A stretch of 64,000 nucleotides of DNA from an uncultured Muribaculum sp. (GTDB taxonomy: Bacteria; Bacteroidota; Bacteroidia; Bacteroidales; Muribaculaceae): positions 1-64,000 of the forward strand of contig CAJTSJ010000009.1 of assembly GCA_910578785.1 (NCBI GenBank), read 5' to 3'. The notes beneath the pieces are model-generated. The model saw only the letters and a list, made by a program, of their open reading frames with translations. It ran no database searches and was not told the origin of the DNA. Shown here one piece after another: positions 52,347-61,532 of the stretch (position 1 is its first letter; every line of letters starts with the position of its first letter). Made by a program: the position numbers and the translations under genes.

Positions 52347-52351
52347 TCCCG

Positions 52352-53197
52352 ATGAATACAGATGGTTTCAAGGCCTCCGGGCCGATAGGAGTGTTTGATT
52401 CAGGCTATGGCGGCCTGTCGGTGCTGAGGGAGATTCAAAAGCGGCTTCCGCAGTATGATTATCTGTATCTTGGCGATAACGCCAGGGCACCTTACGGCAC
52501 ACGTTCGTTTGATATAGTCTACAGGTTCACGCTTGAGGCCGTCAGATACATGTTTGAGCGCGGTTGCCATCTGGTGATTCTGGCGTGCAACACCGCTTCG
52601 GCCAAGGCATTAAGGTCGATACAGCAGAACGACCTGCCGCTGATAGACCCTGACAGGAGGGTGCTCGGTGTGATTCGCCCCACAGTAGAGAAGGTCGGTG
52701 AAATAACCCGTAGCGGAAACGTCGGTCTCGTCGGTACGCCAGGTACGGTAAAAAGCCAAAGCTACGACATGGAGATAGCCAAACTGTACCCTGATTTTCA
52801 TTTATATTCGCAGCCATGCCCCATGTGGGTGCCTTTGGTGGAGTATAAGGAGTTTGACTCGCCCGGAGCCGACTACTTTGTCAAGCAGGAGCTTGACAGG
52901 CTGATGTCGCGCCAGCCCGGCATCGACGCGCTGATACTGGGGTGCACCCACTATCCATTGTTGTATGACAAGATTGTCAAGTATGTGCCCGGGAGTGTAT
53001 CGATTATATCTCAGGGAAAGATAACGGCAGACAGTCTCGCCGACTATCTGAACCGTCATCCGGAGATGGAGGTAAAGTGTTCAAAGGGTGGGAACACGAC
53101 ATATCTGACCACCGAAAATCCTGAAAAATTTGCCGATTTGGCGGCGGTGTTCCTTGACCGTAGCGTCGATGTGGAGCATGCCGAACTGTCGTGCTGA
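52352..53197 (+). CDS. murI: Glutamate racemase
   Basis: 281 aa. Both catalytic cysteines are present: VILACNTASAKAL and LILGCTHYPLLYDK. N-terminal GPIGVFDSGYGGLSVLREIQ and YLGDNARAPYG are typical. Supplies D-glutamate for peptidoglycan. In Bacteroidetes murI is often next to ompH/bamA; here it converges on them. Compare the one-cysteine relative at 11230. Confidence 0.96.
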   Translation: MNTDGFKASGPIGVFDSGYGGLSVLREIQKRLPQYDYLYLGDNARAPYGTRSFDIVYRFTLEAVRYMFERGCHLVILACNTASAKALRSIQQNDLPLIDPDRRVLGVIRPTVEKVGEITRSGNVGLVGTPGTVKSQSYDMEIAKLYPDFHLYSQPCPMWVPLVEYKEFDSPGADYFVKQELDRLMSRQPGIDALILGCTHYPLLYDKIVKYVPGSVSIISQGKITADSLADYLNRHPEMEVKCSKGGNTTYLTTENPEKFADLAAVFLDRSVDVEHAELSC

Positions 53198-53232
53198 CAA
53201 TTGCCGGTCGCCTGACCGGTAAGCATATAATA

Positions 53233-53262
53233 AAAAAGACACCTTGAAAAAGGTGTCTTTTT
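53233..53262. terminator. Bidirectional terminator between murI and ompH
   Basis: AAAAAGACACCTT (53233-53245), loop GAAA, AAGGTGTCTTTTT (53250-53262). A and T tracts on the two sides make it work in both directions. Confidence 0.95.
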
Positions 53263-53285
53263 GTTTCGGTTGTTGTCTATAATTC

Positions 53286-53786
53286 TTATTGCAGACCGAG
53301 GTTTTTCTTTACGAGCGGAGTCACATCAATCACATCGTCGCCGGTGTAGATGGGCTGTCCGTATTCAAAGATGAATGTAAGGCCGTTTTCCTTGCCTACA
53401 GCATTGATGGCAGTGGTCATTTTTTCGATGACGGGAGCCATGAGCTGCTGCTGCTGACGCTGAAGGTCCTGAGATGCAGTCACGCGGAACTGTTCGAGCT
53501 TGTTGTAGAGATCCTGAATCTCCTGCTGGCGGCGCTGCTTGATTGATTCGGGAGTAGCTGCGTCAAGAGCTTGGAAATCGGCATATTCCTTGTTCATCTG
53601 CTCGTTGAGTTTCTGGAATTCATCTTCATATTTCTTTGAAGCGGCTTCAATCTGTTCATTCACTGTCTTGACATCAGGCATCGCTTCCATGACAGTCTGA
53701 GTGTTGACTACGCCGAATTTGGGAGACTGTGCAACGGCAAGCATCGGGAGTGCCACAAGGATGGCAAGCAAAATTTTTTTCATCAT
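53286..53786 (-). CDS. OmpH/Skp-family periplasmic chaperone, copy 2
   Basis: 166 aa, signal peptide MMKKILLAILVALPMLAVAQ. Long helical hairpin (about 40-120, rich in Gln/Glu/Lys) between short beta segments, the Skp layout. Escorts outer membrane proteins to BamA. Last gene of the bamA cluster, possibly with an extra promoter at 53836-53843. Confidence 0.92.
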   Translation of the reverse strand: MMKKILLAILVALPMLAVAQSPKFGVVNTQTVMEAMPDVKTVNEQIEAASKKYEDEFQKLNEQMNKEYADFQALDAATPESIKQRRQQEIQDLYNKLEQFRVTASQDLQRQQQQLMAPVIEKMTTAINAVGKENGLTFIFEYGQPIYTGDDVIDVTPLVKKNLGLQ

Positions 53787-53835
53787 ATTAAGTTGTGTTT
53801 TGTTAAAATTTTCCGGTTAAGTTAAATTTGCTGCG

Positions 53836-53843
53836 CAAAGATA
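53836..53843 (-). promoter_or_regulatory. -7 box before the second ompH gene
   Basis: Reverse complement TATCTTTG in the 121-bp gap between the ompH genes; leader of about 43 nt. No TTG at -33. Confidence 0.45.
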
Positions 53844-53907
53844 AGAAACTGCGGGCAGATATGCTAATGTAAATATGCAAAAAAGATTAATATGCATGTA
53901 AATCTGC

Positions 53908-54423
53908 TTATTTGCCGTAGCCCATCTTGGTCAGAACTTCGTTGCTGACGTCAATTCGCGGCGAGGCGAATATGATGTTGGCCGACGATGCGCGGTCGAA
54001 GATGCATTGGTAGCCGCGCTCTTCGCTCACCTTCTTTACGGCGTTGTATATCTCGTCCTGGATAGGCTGCATAAGGCTCTGGCGTTTCTTATAAAGCTCA
54101 CCTTCCGGTCCGAAGTATTTGTAGCGGAGTTCGGTGGCTTCTTTCTCCTTTGCCACTATCTCGGCTTCCTTTTTGGTCTTCTGTTCGTCGGTCATGAACA
54201 CCATGTCGGCCTGGAAGTTCTTGTACATGTTCTGGGCTTCGGTGGCTTTGGACTCAACCTCTTTCTGCCAGCGCTGCGATATCTGGTTCAGCTGTTCGTT
54301 GGCCATTTCGTAGGATGGTATGTTCTTCAGGATATATTCCATGTCGATAAGGGCGAACTTCTGTGCTGATGCTCCGAAAGCGCACGCGATAATCATAATG
54401 AGTGCGAATGTCAATTTTTTCAT
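53908..54423 (-). CDS. OmpH/Skp-family periplasmic chaperone, copy 1
   Basis: 171 aa, signal peptide MKKLTFALIMIIACAFGASA. ALIDMEYILKNIPSYEMANE begins the body; long charged helices follow (about 45-115); C-terminal ERGYQCIFDRASSANIIFAS. 77 bp after bamA. Two Skp paralogs after bamA is the standard Bacteroidales arrangement. Confidence 0.92.
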   Translation of the reverse strand: MKKLTFALIMIIACAFGASAQKFALIDMEYILKNIPSYEMANEQLNQISQRWQKEVESKATEAQNMYKNFQADMVFMTDEQKTKKEAEIVAKEKEATELRYKYFGPEGELYKKRQSLMQPIQDEIYNAVKKVSEERGYQCIFDRASSANIIFASPRIDVSNEVLTKMGYGK

Positions 54424-54500
54424 CGTTGTCTTACTTTAGAGTTATTACTTGACTATATGACGCTGAAAGGGTGCCGATGGTTTAGTTTAATTATGCTTTT

Positions 54501-57134
54501 TTAAAACTCTTGACCAAGGATGAAGTGGAACTGGCTGCCTCCCTTGCGTCCGAACACTGTGTCGAAACCGTAGGCCCAGTCGATACCCATCATGCCGACC
54601 ATCGGAAGGAAGATGCGCACACCGGCACCGGCGCTTCGCTTGAGGTTGAACGGTTCGAAGTCGCTGACCTTGGTCCAGGCATTACCTGCCTCGACGAATC
54701 CAAGTCCGTAGATGGTGGTCGAGTTGGACAGCATGAACGGGAAGTGGAGCTCCATGCCGACGCGTGCATAGGCGTAGCCTTCGCGGGTGTAGGGGGTGAA
54801 CTGTCCGTTTTCGTAACCGCGGAGTGCGATGGTCTCGGTTGCGTAGGTGTATGATCCCGACATACCGTCACCGCCGACGTAGAATGTCTCGAACGGCGAC
54901 TTCAGGTATTTGTTGTAGCTTCCGAGAAGACCGAAGTCCGCGCGGGTCATCATCACGAGTGTCCATTTGCCGTCGACATCGGTGAGCGGAGTGTATGTAC
55001 GGCTCTTGAAGCGGAGTTTCCAGTATTCAATCCAGCGGTAAAGCTCTTTCTTGGCTTCGGTGGTGTTGGTCTCGGACAGCTTCTTCCAGTCCTTTTTACC
55101 GAACATCGACGCAGGTGGAGTCATCTGCAGGTCGAGTGAGAAGATTGAACCGCGGCGGGTGTAGAGCGGGTTGTCGATTGACTGGCGCGAGAGGTTAAGA
55201 CCGAGCACGAGCGAGTTTGACGTACCGTTGTTCATATAGTAGAGGTAGTCCCAGTTCTTGAGGTTGTACCAGTTGTAACCGAGGCTCACCTGGAACGAGA
55301 AGTAGTCGTCGGGCCAGCTCAGACGCTTACCGATACCGATTGTGATACCGGCCATCTGGAGCACCTTGTTGGGGTCGTAGGCATTCTCGTAGGTGTTCTG
55401 ATAGTAGTCGTTCATGTAGGAGTTTCCGTAGCCATAACCGTAGCCGTAGCCTCCGTAGCCGAATGCTGAGTTCATCCACTGGCTGTTGTAGTATGAAGAG
55501 TTGATACCTGTCTGGCGGGCATAGTAGGCCGATACCGACAGCGAGTTGGGACGTTTACCTCCGAACCATGGATCAAGGAACGATACAGAGTAGCTCTGAT
55601 AGTATTTGGCGTTGGTCTGGGCACTGATGGTGAATGTCTGGCCTTCGCCCTGGGGTATCACACCTTTGTATGAACTCGGGTTGAATAGGTTTTTGATAGA
55701 GAAGTTCGTGAACTTAAGGGCAAGACGTCCGATAAGGCCGGTCTGTCCCCAACCGAACGATACTTCCACCTGGTCATTGGCTTTTGATTCGAGGTTGAAG
55801 ACGATGTCGACCGTTCCGTTCTCGAAGTTCGGTTCATGCTGGAGGTCCATGGTTTCGGGGTCGAAGTGTCCGGTCTGCGCGATTTCGCGGGCAGAACGCA
55901 TGATGTCCTCACGGCTGTAAAGCTGACCCGGACGCACATACAGTTCACGTCGGATAACCTTTTCGTAGAGTCGGTCGTTACCGTTGATAATCACGTTGTT
56001 GATAGTGGCCTGAGGTCCTTCTATAACTCGCATTTCAAGTTCTATGGAGTCGCCATCAACGTTCTTTTCAATGGGTACGATTCGGCTGAACAGGTAACCG
56101 TTGTTCTGATATACTGCGCTGACGGCATCGTCGTCTTCGCTGAGTCGCTTTGTGAGCAGTTTCTGGTTGTATACATCGCCGGGATTGAATCCAAGCAGAT
56201 AGTCAAGGAACTGGCTGTCATATACGGTGTTGCCCACCCATTCGACATCTTTGATGAAGTATTTTTTACCTTCCTGAAGGGTGATATATACGTCGACGTT
56301 CTTATCGTCGTAGGGAACCACGCTGTCGCTCAGGATTTTTGCGTCGCGATAACCTTTCTCGTTATACTTTTCAATGATGAGGTCGAGGTCGTTTTCAAAG
56401 TCGCTCTCAACGAACTTCTTCTGACGGAAAAGGTTGATGAGTTTGCCCTTCTCGTTGGTCTTCTTCATCGTGCGCTGTATGGCGCGGTCGCTCATCACTT
56501 CATTGCCGTCAATGTAGATTTTGTGTACCTTGACCTTGTTGTTCTTGTTGATGTTGATGTTGACTATATTTGAGTTGGGGTTTGACAGGTCTTCCACCTG
56601 GTCGATGCGTATTTCGGCATTTCCGAATCCCTTGTTGTCGTAGTAAGACTTGATGATGGCCGTGGCTCGGTTGACGATGTTCGGCGTAATCTGGTTGCCG
56701 GGCATGAGCTGCAGACGCTCCTCGAGGTCTTTCTTTTCGCCCTTGCTCGCTCCTTTATAGTTTATGGCAGAGATTCGGGGCTGAGGCTTGAGCGCAAATT
56801 CAAGCCAGATTTTGTTGCCGGCAATCTTCTGTACTTTGATCTGTATCGATGAGAACAGACCTTGACGGGCAAAACGCTTTGCCGCGTTGGTAATGTCGGG
56901 ACCGGGAACCTCGATTTTATCGCCGATGTTCAGTCCGGAGTAACCGATGATGATGTAGTCCTCGTAGTTGGGGACTCCTGTCACTTCCATGCCTGCTATC
57001 TCATACGTTTTAGGTATTCCTGTGTAGAGGATGTTGGGGTTGTAGATAGTGTCGACAGGTGCGGCCGACTTAGCGGCGCCGTTGGCCGCAATACTGAGCA
57101 TGACGATTAATATGATTAACAGCTTTGAACGCAT
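54501..57134 (-). CDS. bamA: Outer membrane protein assembly factor BamA
   Basis: 877 aa. Signal peptide, five POTRA-type repeats (about 45-460, for example IKDVEWVGNTVYDSQFLDYL and INNVIINGNDRLYEKVIRRE) and a 16-stranded barrel. An unusual Tyr/Gly-rich loop (GYGGYGYGYGYGNSYMNDYY at about 567-586) lies in an extracellular loop of the barrel. The C-terminus FHFILGQEF ends in Phe. Catalyses insertion of outer membrane proteins. Confidence 0.95.
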   Translation of the reverse strand: MRSKLLIILIVMLSIAANGAAKSAAPVDTIYNPNILYTGIPKTYEIAGMEVTGVPNYEDYIIIGYSGLNIGDKIEVPGPDITNAAKRFARQGLFSSIQIKVQKIAGNKIWLEFALKPQPRISAINYKGASKGEKKDLEERLQLMPGNQITPNIVNRATAIIKSYYDNKGFGNAEIRIDQVEDLSNPNSNIVNININKNNKVKVHKIYIDGNEVMSDRAIQRTMKKTNEKGKLINLFRQKKFVESDFENDLDLIIEKYNEKGYRDAKILSDSVVPYDDKNVDVYITLQEGKKYFIKDVEWVGNTVYDSQFLDYLLGFNPGDVYNQKLLTKRLSEDDDAVSAVYQNNGYLFSRIVPIEKNVDGDSIELEMRVIEGPQATINNVIINGNDRLYEKVIRRELYVRPGQLYSREDIMRSAREIAQTGHFDPETMDLQHEPNFENGTVDIVFNLESKANDQVEVSFGWGQTGLIGRLALKFTNFSIKNLFNPSSYKGVIPQGEGQTFTISAQTNAKYYQSYSVSFLDPWFGGKRPNSLSVSAYYARQTGINSSYYNSQWMNSAFGYGGYGYGYGYGNSYMNDYYQNTYENAYDPNKVLQMAGITIGIGKRLSWPDDYFSFQVSLGYNWYNLKNWDYLYYMNNGTSNSLVLGLNLSRQSIDNPLYTRRGSIFSLDLQMTPPASMFGKKDWKKLSETNTTEAKKELYRWIEYWKLRFKSRTYTPLTDVDGKWTLVMMTRADFGLLGSYNKYLKSPFETFYVGGDGMSGSYTYATETIALRGYENGQFTPYTREGYAYARVGMELHFPFMLSNSTTIYGLGFVEAGNAWTKVSDFEPFNLKRSAGAGVRIFLPMVGMMGIDWAYGFDTVFGRKGGSQFHFILGQEF

Positions 57135-57183
57135 AATCTGAATGTGATGATATATGGTTGTTATCTATTTATTTCTAAAGTTA

Positions 57184-57954
57184 TTAGTCCTCCTGGATGT
57201 CCTCCGGATCCAATTGTTCGCTTGTCTTTCCGAATCTTCGTTCCCTCCCCTGATATTCAGTAAGGGCCTTTATGAATTCATCTTTTGTGAAGTCGGGCCA
57301 ATATGTCCGGGTCAGGTATATCTCGGAATAAGCTATCTGCCACAACAGGAAATTGCTTACGCGAAAATCGCCTCCGGTTCGTATGAGCAGGTCCGGGTCC
57401 GGCATGTCGCGTGTGGCGAGATGCTCGGCCACGGTCTCCGGAGTGATGTCCTTGGGGTCGATGGCTCCGCTTTGGGCCAATGACGCCACTTGACGCATTG
57501 CTTCCGTGATTTCCCACCTTGATGAGTAGCTGACTGCGAGAATCAGAGTCAGTCCGGTGCAGTGTGCCGTGTCGTCCATGCACTTGCACAGTCTTTTGTA
57601 GGCAAATTCCGGCATACGCGAGAAGTCGCCTATCATAGTGAGTCTGACGTTGTTTTTTATTAGGTCGGCGGTCTCACGTTCAATGGCCATGACGATAAGG
57701 TGCATCAGTGCGTCTACCTCTTCGCGCGGACGATTCCAATTTTCTGTGGAGAATGTATACAGCGTCAGATATTCCACTCCGGCTTCCGAGGCGGCTTCCG
57801 TGATTTTGCGCACGGTGTTTACTCCCTCGACATGCCCTTCCGATCGGTCGAGGCCACGCGCCTTGGCCCAGCGTCCGTTGCCGTCCATGATTATGGCTAC
57901 GTGGCGGGGCACCCTTGTGGGGTCGAAGCTGTTGATATGTGGCGAGTCAGTCAT
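57184..57954 (-). CDS. uppS: Isoprenyl transferase (undecaprenyl diphosphate synthase)
   Basis: 256 aa. HVAIIMDGNGRWAKARGL near the N-terminus carries the catalytic Asp; TLYTFSTENWNRPREEV and LIRTGGDFRVSNFLLWQIAY are the family signatures. Makes the C55 lipid carrier for cell wall and surface glycans. Between the DUF6089 gene (13 bp) and bamA (49 bp). Confidence 0.96.
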   Translation of the reverse strand: MTDSPHINSFDPTRVPRHVAIIMDGNGRWAKARGLDRSEGHVEGVNTVRKITEAASEAGVEYLTLYTFSTENWNRPREEVDALMHLIVMAIERETADLIKNNVRLTMIGDFSRMPEFAYKRLCKCMDDTAHCTGLTLILAVSYSSRWEITEAMRQVASLAQSGAIDPKDITPETVAEHLATRDMPDPDLLIRTGGDFRVSNFLLWQIAYSEIYLTRTYWPDFTKDEFIKALTEYQGRERRFGKTSEQLDPEDIQED

Positions 57955-57967
57955 ATACTTTTCAAAA

Positions 57968-58675
57968 TTAATCTACATAAAAGCAATTTTTGCACCTTTC
58001 ACCGAATTCATAGCTGATTGACACCATGAGTGTCGAATACCAGTCGGTATTCTTCATGAACGAACTCTTTATCTGGTATAGGTCGTCCAGTACAGGCCCG
58101 TCGATGTTGTCGTTGAAAGCCTTTGTCATGGTCCATTCCACGCCTAAATTTATGCGTTCGCGCAATTTGTACTTTATGCCTACGCTCATCGGAATGTTGA
58201 ATGCCACTGCTGTGCCTTGGCACGACGCCACCGTAAGTCCAGCTCCAAGCGACAGATACGGGCTCCAGCGTTTGAGCTTGCGGTAGGTCTCTCCGATTCC
58301 GTAATTGAAAAAATTAAATTCCACACGTCCGCTTAAGTCATAGACTTTGGACGTGAATTTATATGTTTCCCCTCCGGGATACACATTTGTCATGTCGGCG
58401 CTGTTGCCGCTTAGACCTGCATAGGTCAGCATGCCTTTGATGGCCCAACGTGTGTTGGGCAGATACCTGAACGATGCTCCGGCTGCAAGTCCGGGATTTT
58501 TGTACAGGTTGCTTGAGTTGGCATCGCCAAGATACCCGCTCATGCCGAGCGAAGCTCCGATGTCGAATCTGTAGGCGGCTTCCTGTGCCGTAGATACCGC
58601 AGGACGCCAAAGCGCTGTAGCCATCAAGAATATGGTGGCTAACACTTTAAGCGACGTTGACGGTAAAGTTTTCAT
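57968..58675 (-). CDS. DUF6089-like outer membrane beta-barrel protein
   Basis: 235 aa. Signal peptide (LKVLATIFLMATALWRPAVS), then alternating strands of a small barrel (YRFDIGASLGMSGYLGDANS, SPYLSLGAGLTVASC, VEWTMTKAFNDNIDG). Ends in a Cys-rich tail FGERCKNCFYVD. This family usually precedes uppS and bamA in Bacteroidetes; function unknown. I chose the ATG at 58675; 58690 is an alternative. Confidence 0.8.
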   Translation of the reverse strand: MKTLPSTSLKVLATIFLMATALWRPAVSTAQEAAYRFDIGASLGMSGYLGDANSSNLYKNPGLAAGASFRYLPNTRWAIKGMLTYAGLSGNSADMTNVYPGGETYKFTSKVYDLSGRVEFNFFNYGIGETYRKLKRWSPYLSLGAGLTVASCQGTAVAFNIPMSVGIKYKLRERINLGVEWTMTKAFNDNIDGPVLDDLYQIKSSFMKNTDWYSTLMVSISYEFGERCKNCFYVD

Positions 58676-58723
58676 ACGGCTTGGCTGCATCGTTTATCGA
58701 CTTTCGGTATGTTTTGGTGGCCG

Positions 58724-60307
58724 TTATTGCAGTGGTTTGAATGTCAATCGGTTGATGGCTCCGCGCCATACCTGGTTGCGCGTTTCGAAGGATAGGTTTT
58801 CGCCTCCGAATATGTATATGTAGGGGCATTCCCATGACGTAATCGGCGACACCGCACGGCTGGCGGCAGATTCGGTCGCGTCGTCGTTAATCACCCACCA
58901 TGCCGGAAGTTCACGGGTGCCGACGGACTTCCATGCATTCTGTCCGGCAGCTTCTTCTGGTGCATTCAGATATTGGGTGCAGACATAGCCCTGGGCCGAT
59001 GAAAACTTCTCCATGTCACTGGGCAGTTGCATTAGTTCGTCTGCCTCATGCCAGTTTAAGCCCTGGTCGCGTGAGATGTAGACCCTGCTCGATAGGTAGC
59101 CGTCGGAATTGCGTCCGCAGATTGCAAACAAAGTCGACTGTTTGGTAAATGTCCATGTCAGGCTGTTTGTCTTGAAAGTGAAGTAGGGCACCAGTGTCAC
59201 GCCTTCGTAAGCATGGCCTTTGGGCAGATTGCCGAGCAATGCCCATGTGGAGCCGTCGTAGCCCCAGGTCTCGCCCGAAACCTGTCCGTCGGCTTTGCGT
59301 CCTCCGACGAAAATAGCCAAAGGTTTTTCGCTCCATTCATTTTTGAACGAAAGCAACTGGCTTGTGCCCTTTATCGGGCATCCTGCAGGAATCTGTGTCG
59401 AAACGAATCCTTCAGGGGCGGGATATGCCACATGCATATACTTGCCGGCGTCCTGCTTTACACCTATTATGTGGTTGTCGTATGAGCCGTAAATGTAGTC
59501 CCAGCTTTCTCCTGTAGCTGTCCACGACAGACCGTCGGCGGATGCATAAAGCTTCTTGTCGGTCGACAGTACATAAAAGCTGTCGTCCGAAGCCCTCATT
59601 GAGGTCAAATCGGGTGTGAATCCGAAGTTTACGGAGTTGACTGTCCAGCTCTGCTGTTCGCCTTCGGCAAGGTTGGCTTTTGCATCGGCGCGTTTATATT
59701 GCGTCCCCGACTGCGTATAGCAGTACAGACGGCCGTCCTTTTCTACTGTGGCCGATGACTTGATTTGTTCGCCTTCCGAGGTGCCGGGCAGGGCTGAATA
59801 TTGGAATTCTCCCCATGTGAGAGAGTCGGACTTTACCTGATGTACATTTACTTTAATGCTGTATTCGCGGGTATACGACTGATTGACCGAGGTCACCTTT
59901 ACGGTTACAGGTTTGGTAAAGTTGACGCTGTCCATACTTGAGGTGGTATATTCCACGGTAGCCGTCTTCAGGCTGTCGGCCTGGATGAACGTCAGTTCAA
60001 TCTTGTTGTCGCCGGCTGTTCCGATGTTCATCAGCAGTTTCTTCACGTTGGTTCCATACGGAAGTGAATCCGCGTTGAAGATGACCGCATTGTTCAGGTC
60101 GATGGTAAAGAATACACCGCTCAGATTCGTAAGGACTTTGGAGTTGTCCTTGAGCTTAAACGACGTGATGGCGGTGCTTGAATAAAGCGTTTCTGCCGTC
60201 ATTCCGGTGTCGGTCGACAGGTCGTCAGAACTTTTGTCGTTGCACGACGAAAGTCCGCTTGTGATAACAAACGCCGAAACGGCATATGTAATGAATCGTC
60301 TTGTCAT
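58724..60307 (-). CDS. DUF6242-like lipoprotein with beta-propeller features
   Basis: 527 aa. Lipobox FVITSGLSSC (Cys about 24). Residues 25-170 look like Ig-type beta domains (cadherin-like DUF). The rest contains Asp/Trp-rich repeats (SLTWGEFQYSALPG, VYISRDQGLNWHEADEL with a sialidase-like Asp-box) typical of a propeller. ATG 60307 was preferred because the -7 box at 60336-60343 places the transcript start near the upstream ATG 60331. Surface role unknown. Confidence 0.75.
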   Translation of the reverse strand: MTRRFITYAVSAFVITSGLSSCNDKSSDDLSTDTGMTAETLYSSTAITSFKLKDNSKVLTNLSGVFFTIDLNNAVIFNADSLPYGTNVKKLLMNIGTAGDNKIELTFIQADSLKTATVEYTTSSMDSVNFTKPVTVKVTSVNQSYTREYSIKVNVHQVKSDSLTWGEFQYSALPGTSEGEQIKSSATVEKDGRLYCYTQSGTQYKRADAKANLAEGEQQSWTVNSVNFGFTPDLTSMRASDDSFYVLSTDKKLYASADGLSWTATGESWDYIYGSYDNHIIGVKQDAGKYMHVAYPAPEGFVSTQIPAGCPIKGTSQLLSFKNEWSEKPLAIFVGGRKADGQVSGETWGYDGSTWALLGNLPKGHAYEGVTLVPYFTFKTNSLTWTFTKQSTLFAICGRNSDGYLSSRVYISRDQGLNWHEADELMQLPSDMEKFSSAQGYVCTQYLNAPEEAAGQNAWKSVGTRELPAWWVINDDATESAASRAVSPITSWECPYIYIFGGENLSFETRNQVWRGAINRLTFKPLQ

Positions 60308-60335
60308 ATATAAATGAACGTTATTTTTCAAACTG

Positions 60336-60343
60336 CAAAGTTA
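60336..60343 (-). promoter_or_regulatory. -7 box upstream of the DUF6242-like gene
   Basis: Reverse complement TAACTTTG; predicted start near 60329. It may drive the whole leftward cluster down to the ompH genes. Confidence 0.5.
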
Positions 60344-60478
60344 GCAAGAATTTCGTTAATTCATTTAGAGATTGCCTAAAAATGCAACCGTGTATAAATC
60401 AAAAATCGAGCGTAAAATTACAACTATTCCGCAAATCGGCATTGTAAATGTAGACAATTAGCCCGATATTCACTCTTT

Positions 60479-61495
60479 TTATAGGTTTTTAACGCCTTCG
60501 GAGCCGATATTGTAGTAGGTGGCTATGGTGTTTCCGTCGATTGTTAATACATGTGATGGAGACTGCGGAATAACCGGCGCTTTTACGCCGCCTTCGAGTC
60601 TGAACGGGGCAGTTTCTACTCTTGCCTCGTCCCACAGGCCGGAATCGATGAAGGCGTTGAGCAGTGTGGTTCCGCCCTCTACAAGTACGGAAGTTATGCC
60701 TGAGGCATATAGTTTTTCGAGATATTCAGCTGGCGAATTTACGTCTTTACCTAAAATAACAGGCGCATTTCCATCGGCCGTAAACACCTGCGCATCGGAT
60801 GGGATTCTGCCTGAACGGTCGGCAATAACACGTAGCGGATTGCGTCCCGGCCAAAGTCGGGCGGTAAGGGTAGGGTTGTCGGCAATGACGGTTCCGCTGC
60901 CGACCATTATGGCGTCGTTAAGGGTGCGTAGGCGGTGTACGAGCGTTGTCGTTAGCCGTGTGGAGAATTTTACGGGCTGTTCCTGCTCTGAGCGTTTGCC
61001 GTCAATGTATCCGTCGGCGCTTTGCGCCCATTTCAGCGTTACACGGGGCCGTCCGGTAGAGTGGGCCGATATGAAGGCGAGGTTTATGGCGCGGCATTCT
61101 TTCTCGAGAACGCCCGTGACCACTTCGATTCCGGCTTCGCGAAGCATTCTTACTCCGCGACCCCGTACTTTCTCAAACGGGTCGAGAGAGCCTACCGCCA
61201 CCCTGGGTATGCCTTTGTCGATGATGAGCTTGGCGCATGGCGGAGTCTTGCCGTAGTGGGAGCACGGCTCCAGAGTGACGTACATGGTGGCATCGCGCAT
61301 CAGGTCAGGATTCTTGACAGATGCCACCGCGTTGACTTCCGCATGCCCTTGGCCGTATTTCCTGTGGTAGCCTTCGCCTATAATAATGTCGTCGTGTACG
61401 ATGACCGCACCGACCATTGGATTTGGCGATACATAGCCGAATCCATGCCTGGCCAGTTCGATGGCGCGTCTCATATATCGTTCGTCGATAAACAT
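60479..61495 (-). CDS. ribD: Riboflavin biosynthesis protein RibD (deaminase/reductase)
   Basis: 338 aa bifunctional enzyme. Deaminase domain: SPNPMVGAVIVHDD, zinc ligands HAEVNAV and LEPCSHYGKTPPCAKLI. Reductase domain from about 147: RPRVTLKWAQSADGYIDGK, IMVGSGTVIADNPTLTAR, VLVEGGTTLLNAF. Divergent from prmC with 37 bp between the starts. No FMN riboswitch is seen. Confidence 0.96.
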   Translation of the reverse strand: MFIDERYMRRAIELARHGFGYVSPNPMVGAVIVHDDIIIGEGYHRKYGQGHAEVNAVASVKNPDLMRDATMYVTLEPCSHYGKTPPCAKLIIDKGIPRVAVGSLDPFEKVRGRGVRMLREAGIEVVTGVLEKECRAINLAFISAHSTGRPRVTLKWAQSADGYIDGKRSEQEQPVKFSTRLTTTLVHRLRTLNDAIMVGSGTVIADNPTLTARLWPGRNPLRVIADRSGRIPSDAQVFTADGNAPVILGKDVNSPAEYLEKLYASGITSVLVEGGTTLLNAFIDSGLWDEARVETAPFRLEGGVKAPVIPQSPSHVLTIDGNTIATYYNIGSEGVKNL

Positions 61496-61497
61496 AC

Positions 61498-61528
61498 TTG
61501 TGGATGATGCAAAAAATAATTACTTTTG
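61498..61528 (+). promoter_or_regulatory. Promoter of prmC (leaderless)
   Basis: TTG (61498-61500), exactly 20 bp, -7 box TACTTTTG (61521-61528), only 4 bases before ATG 61533. The TTG lies next to the start codon of ribD. Confidence 0.65.
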
Positions 61529-61532
61529 TAAA

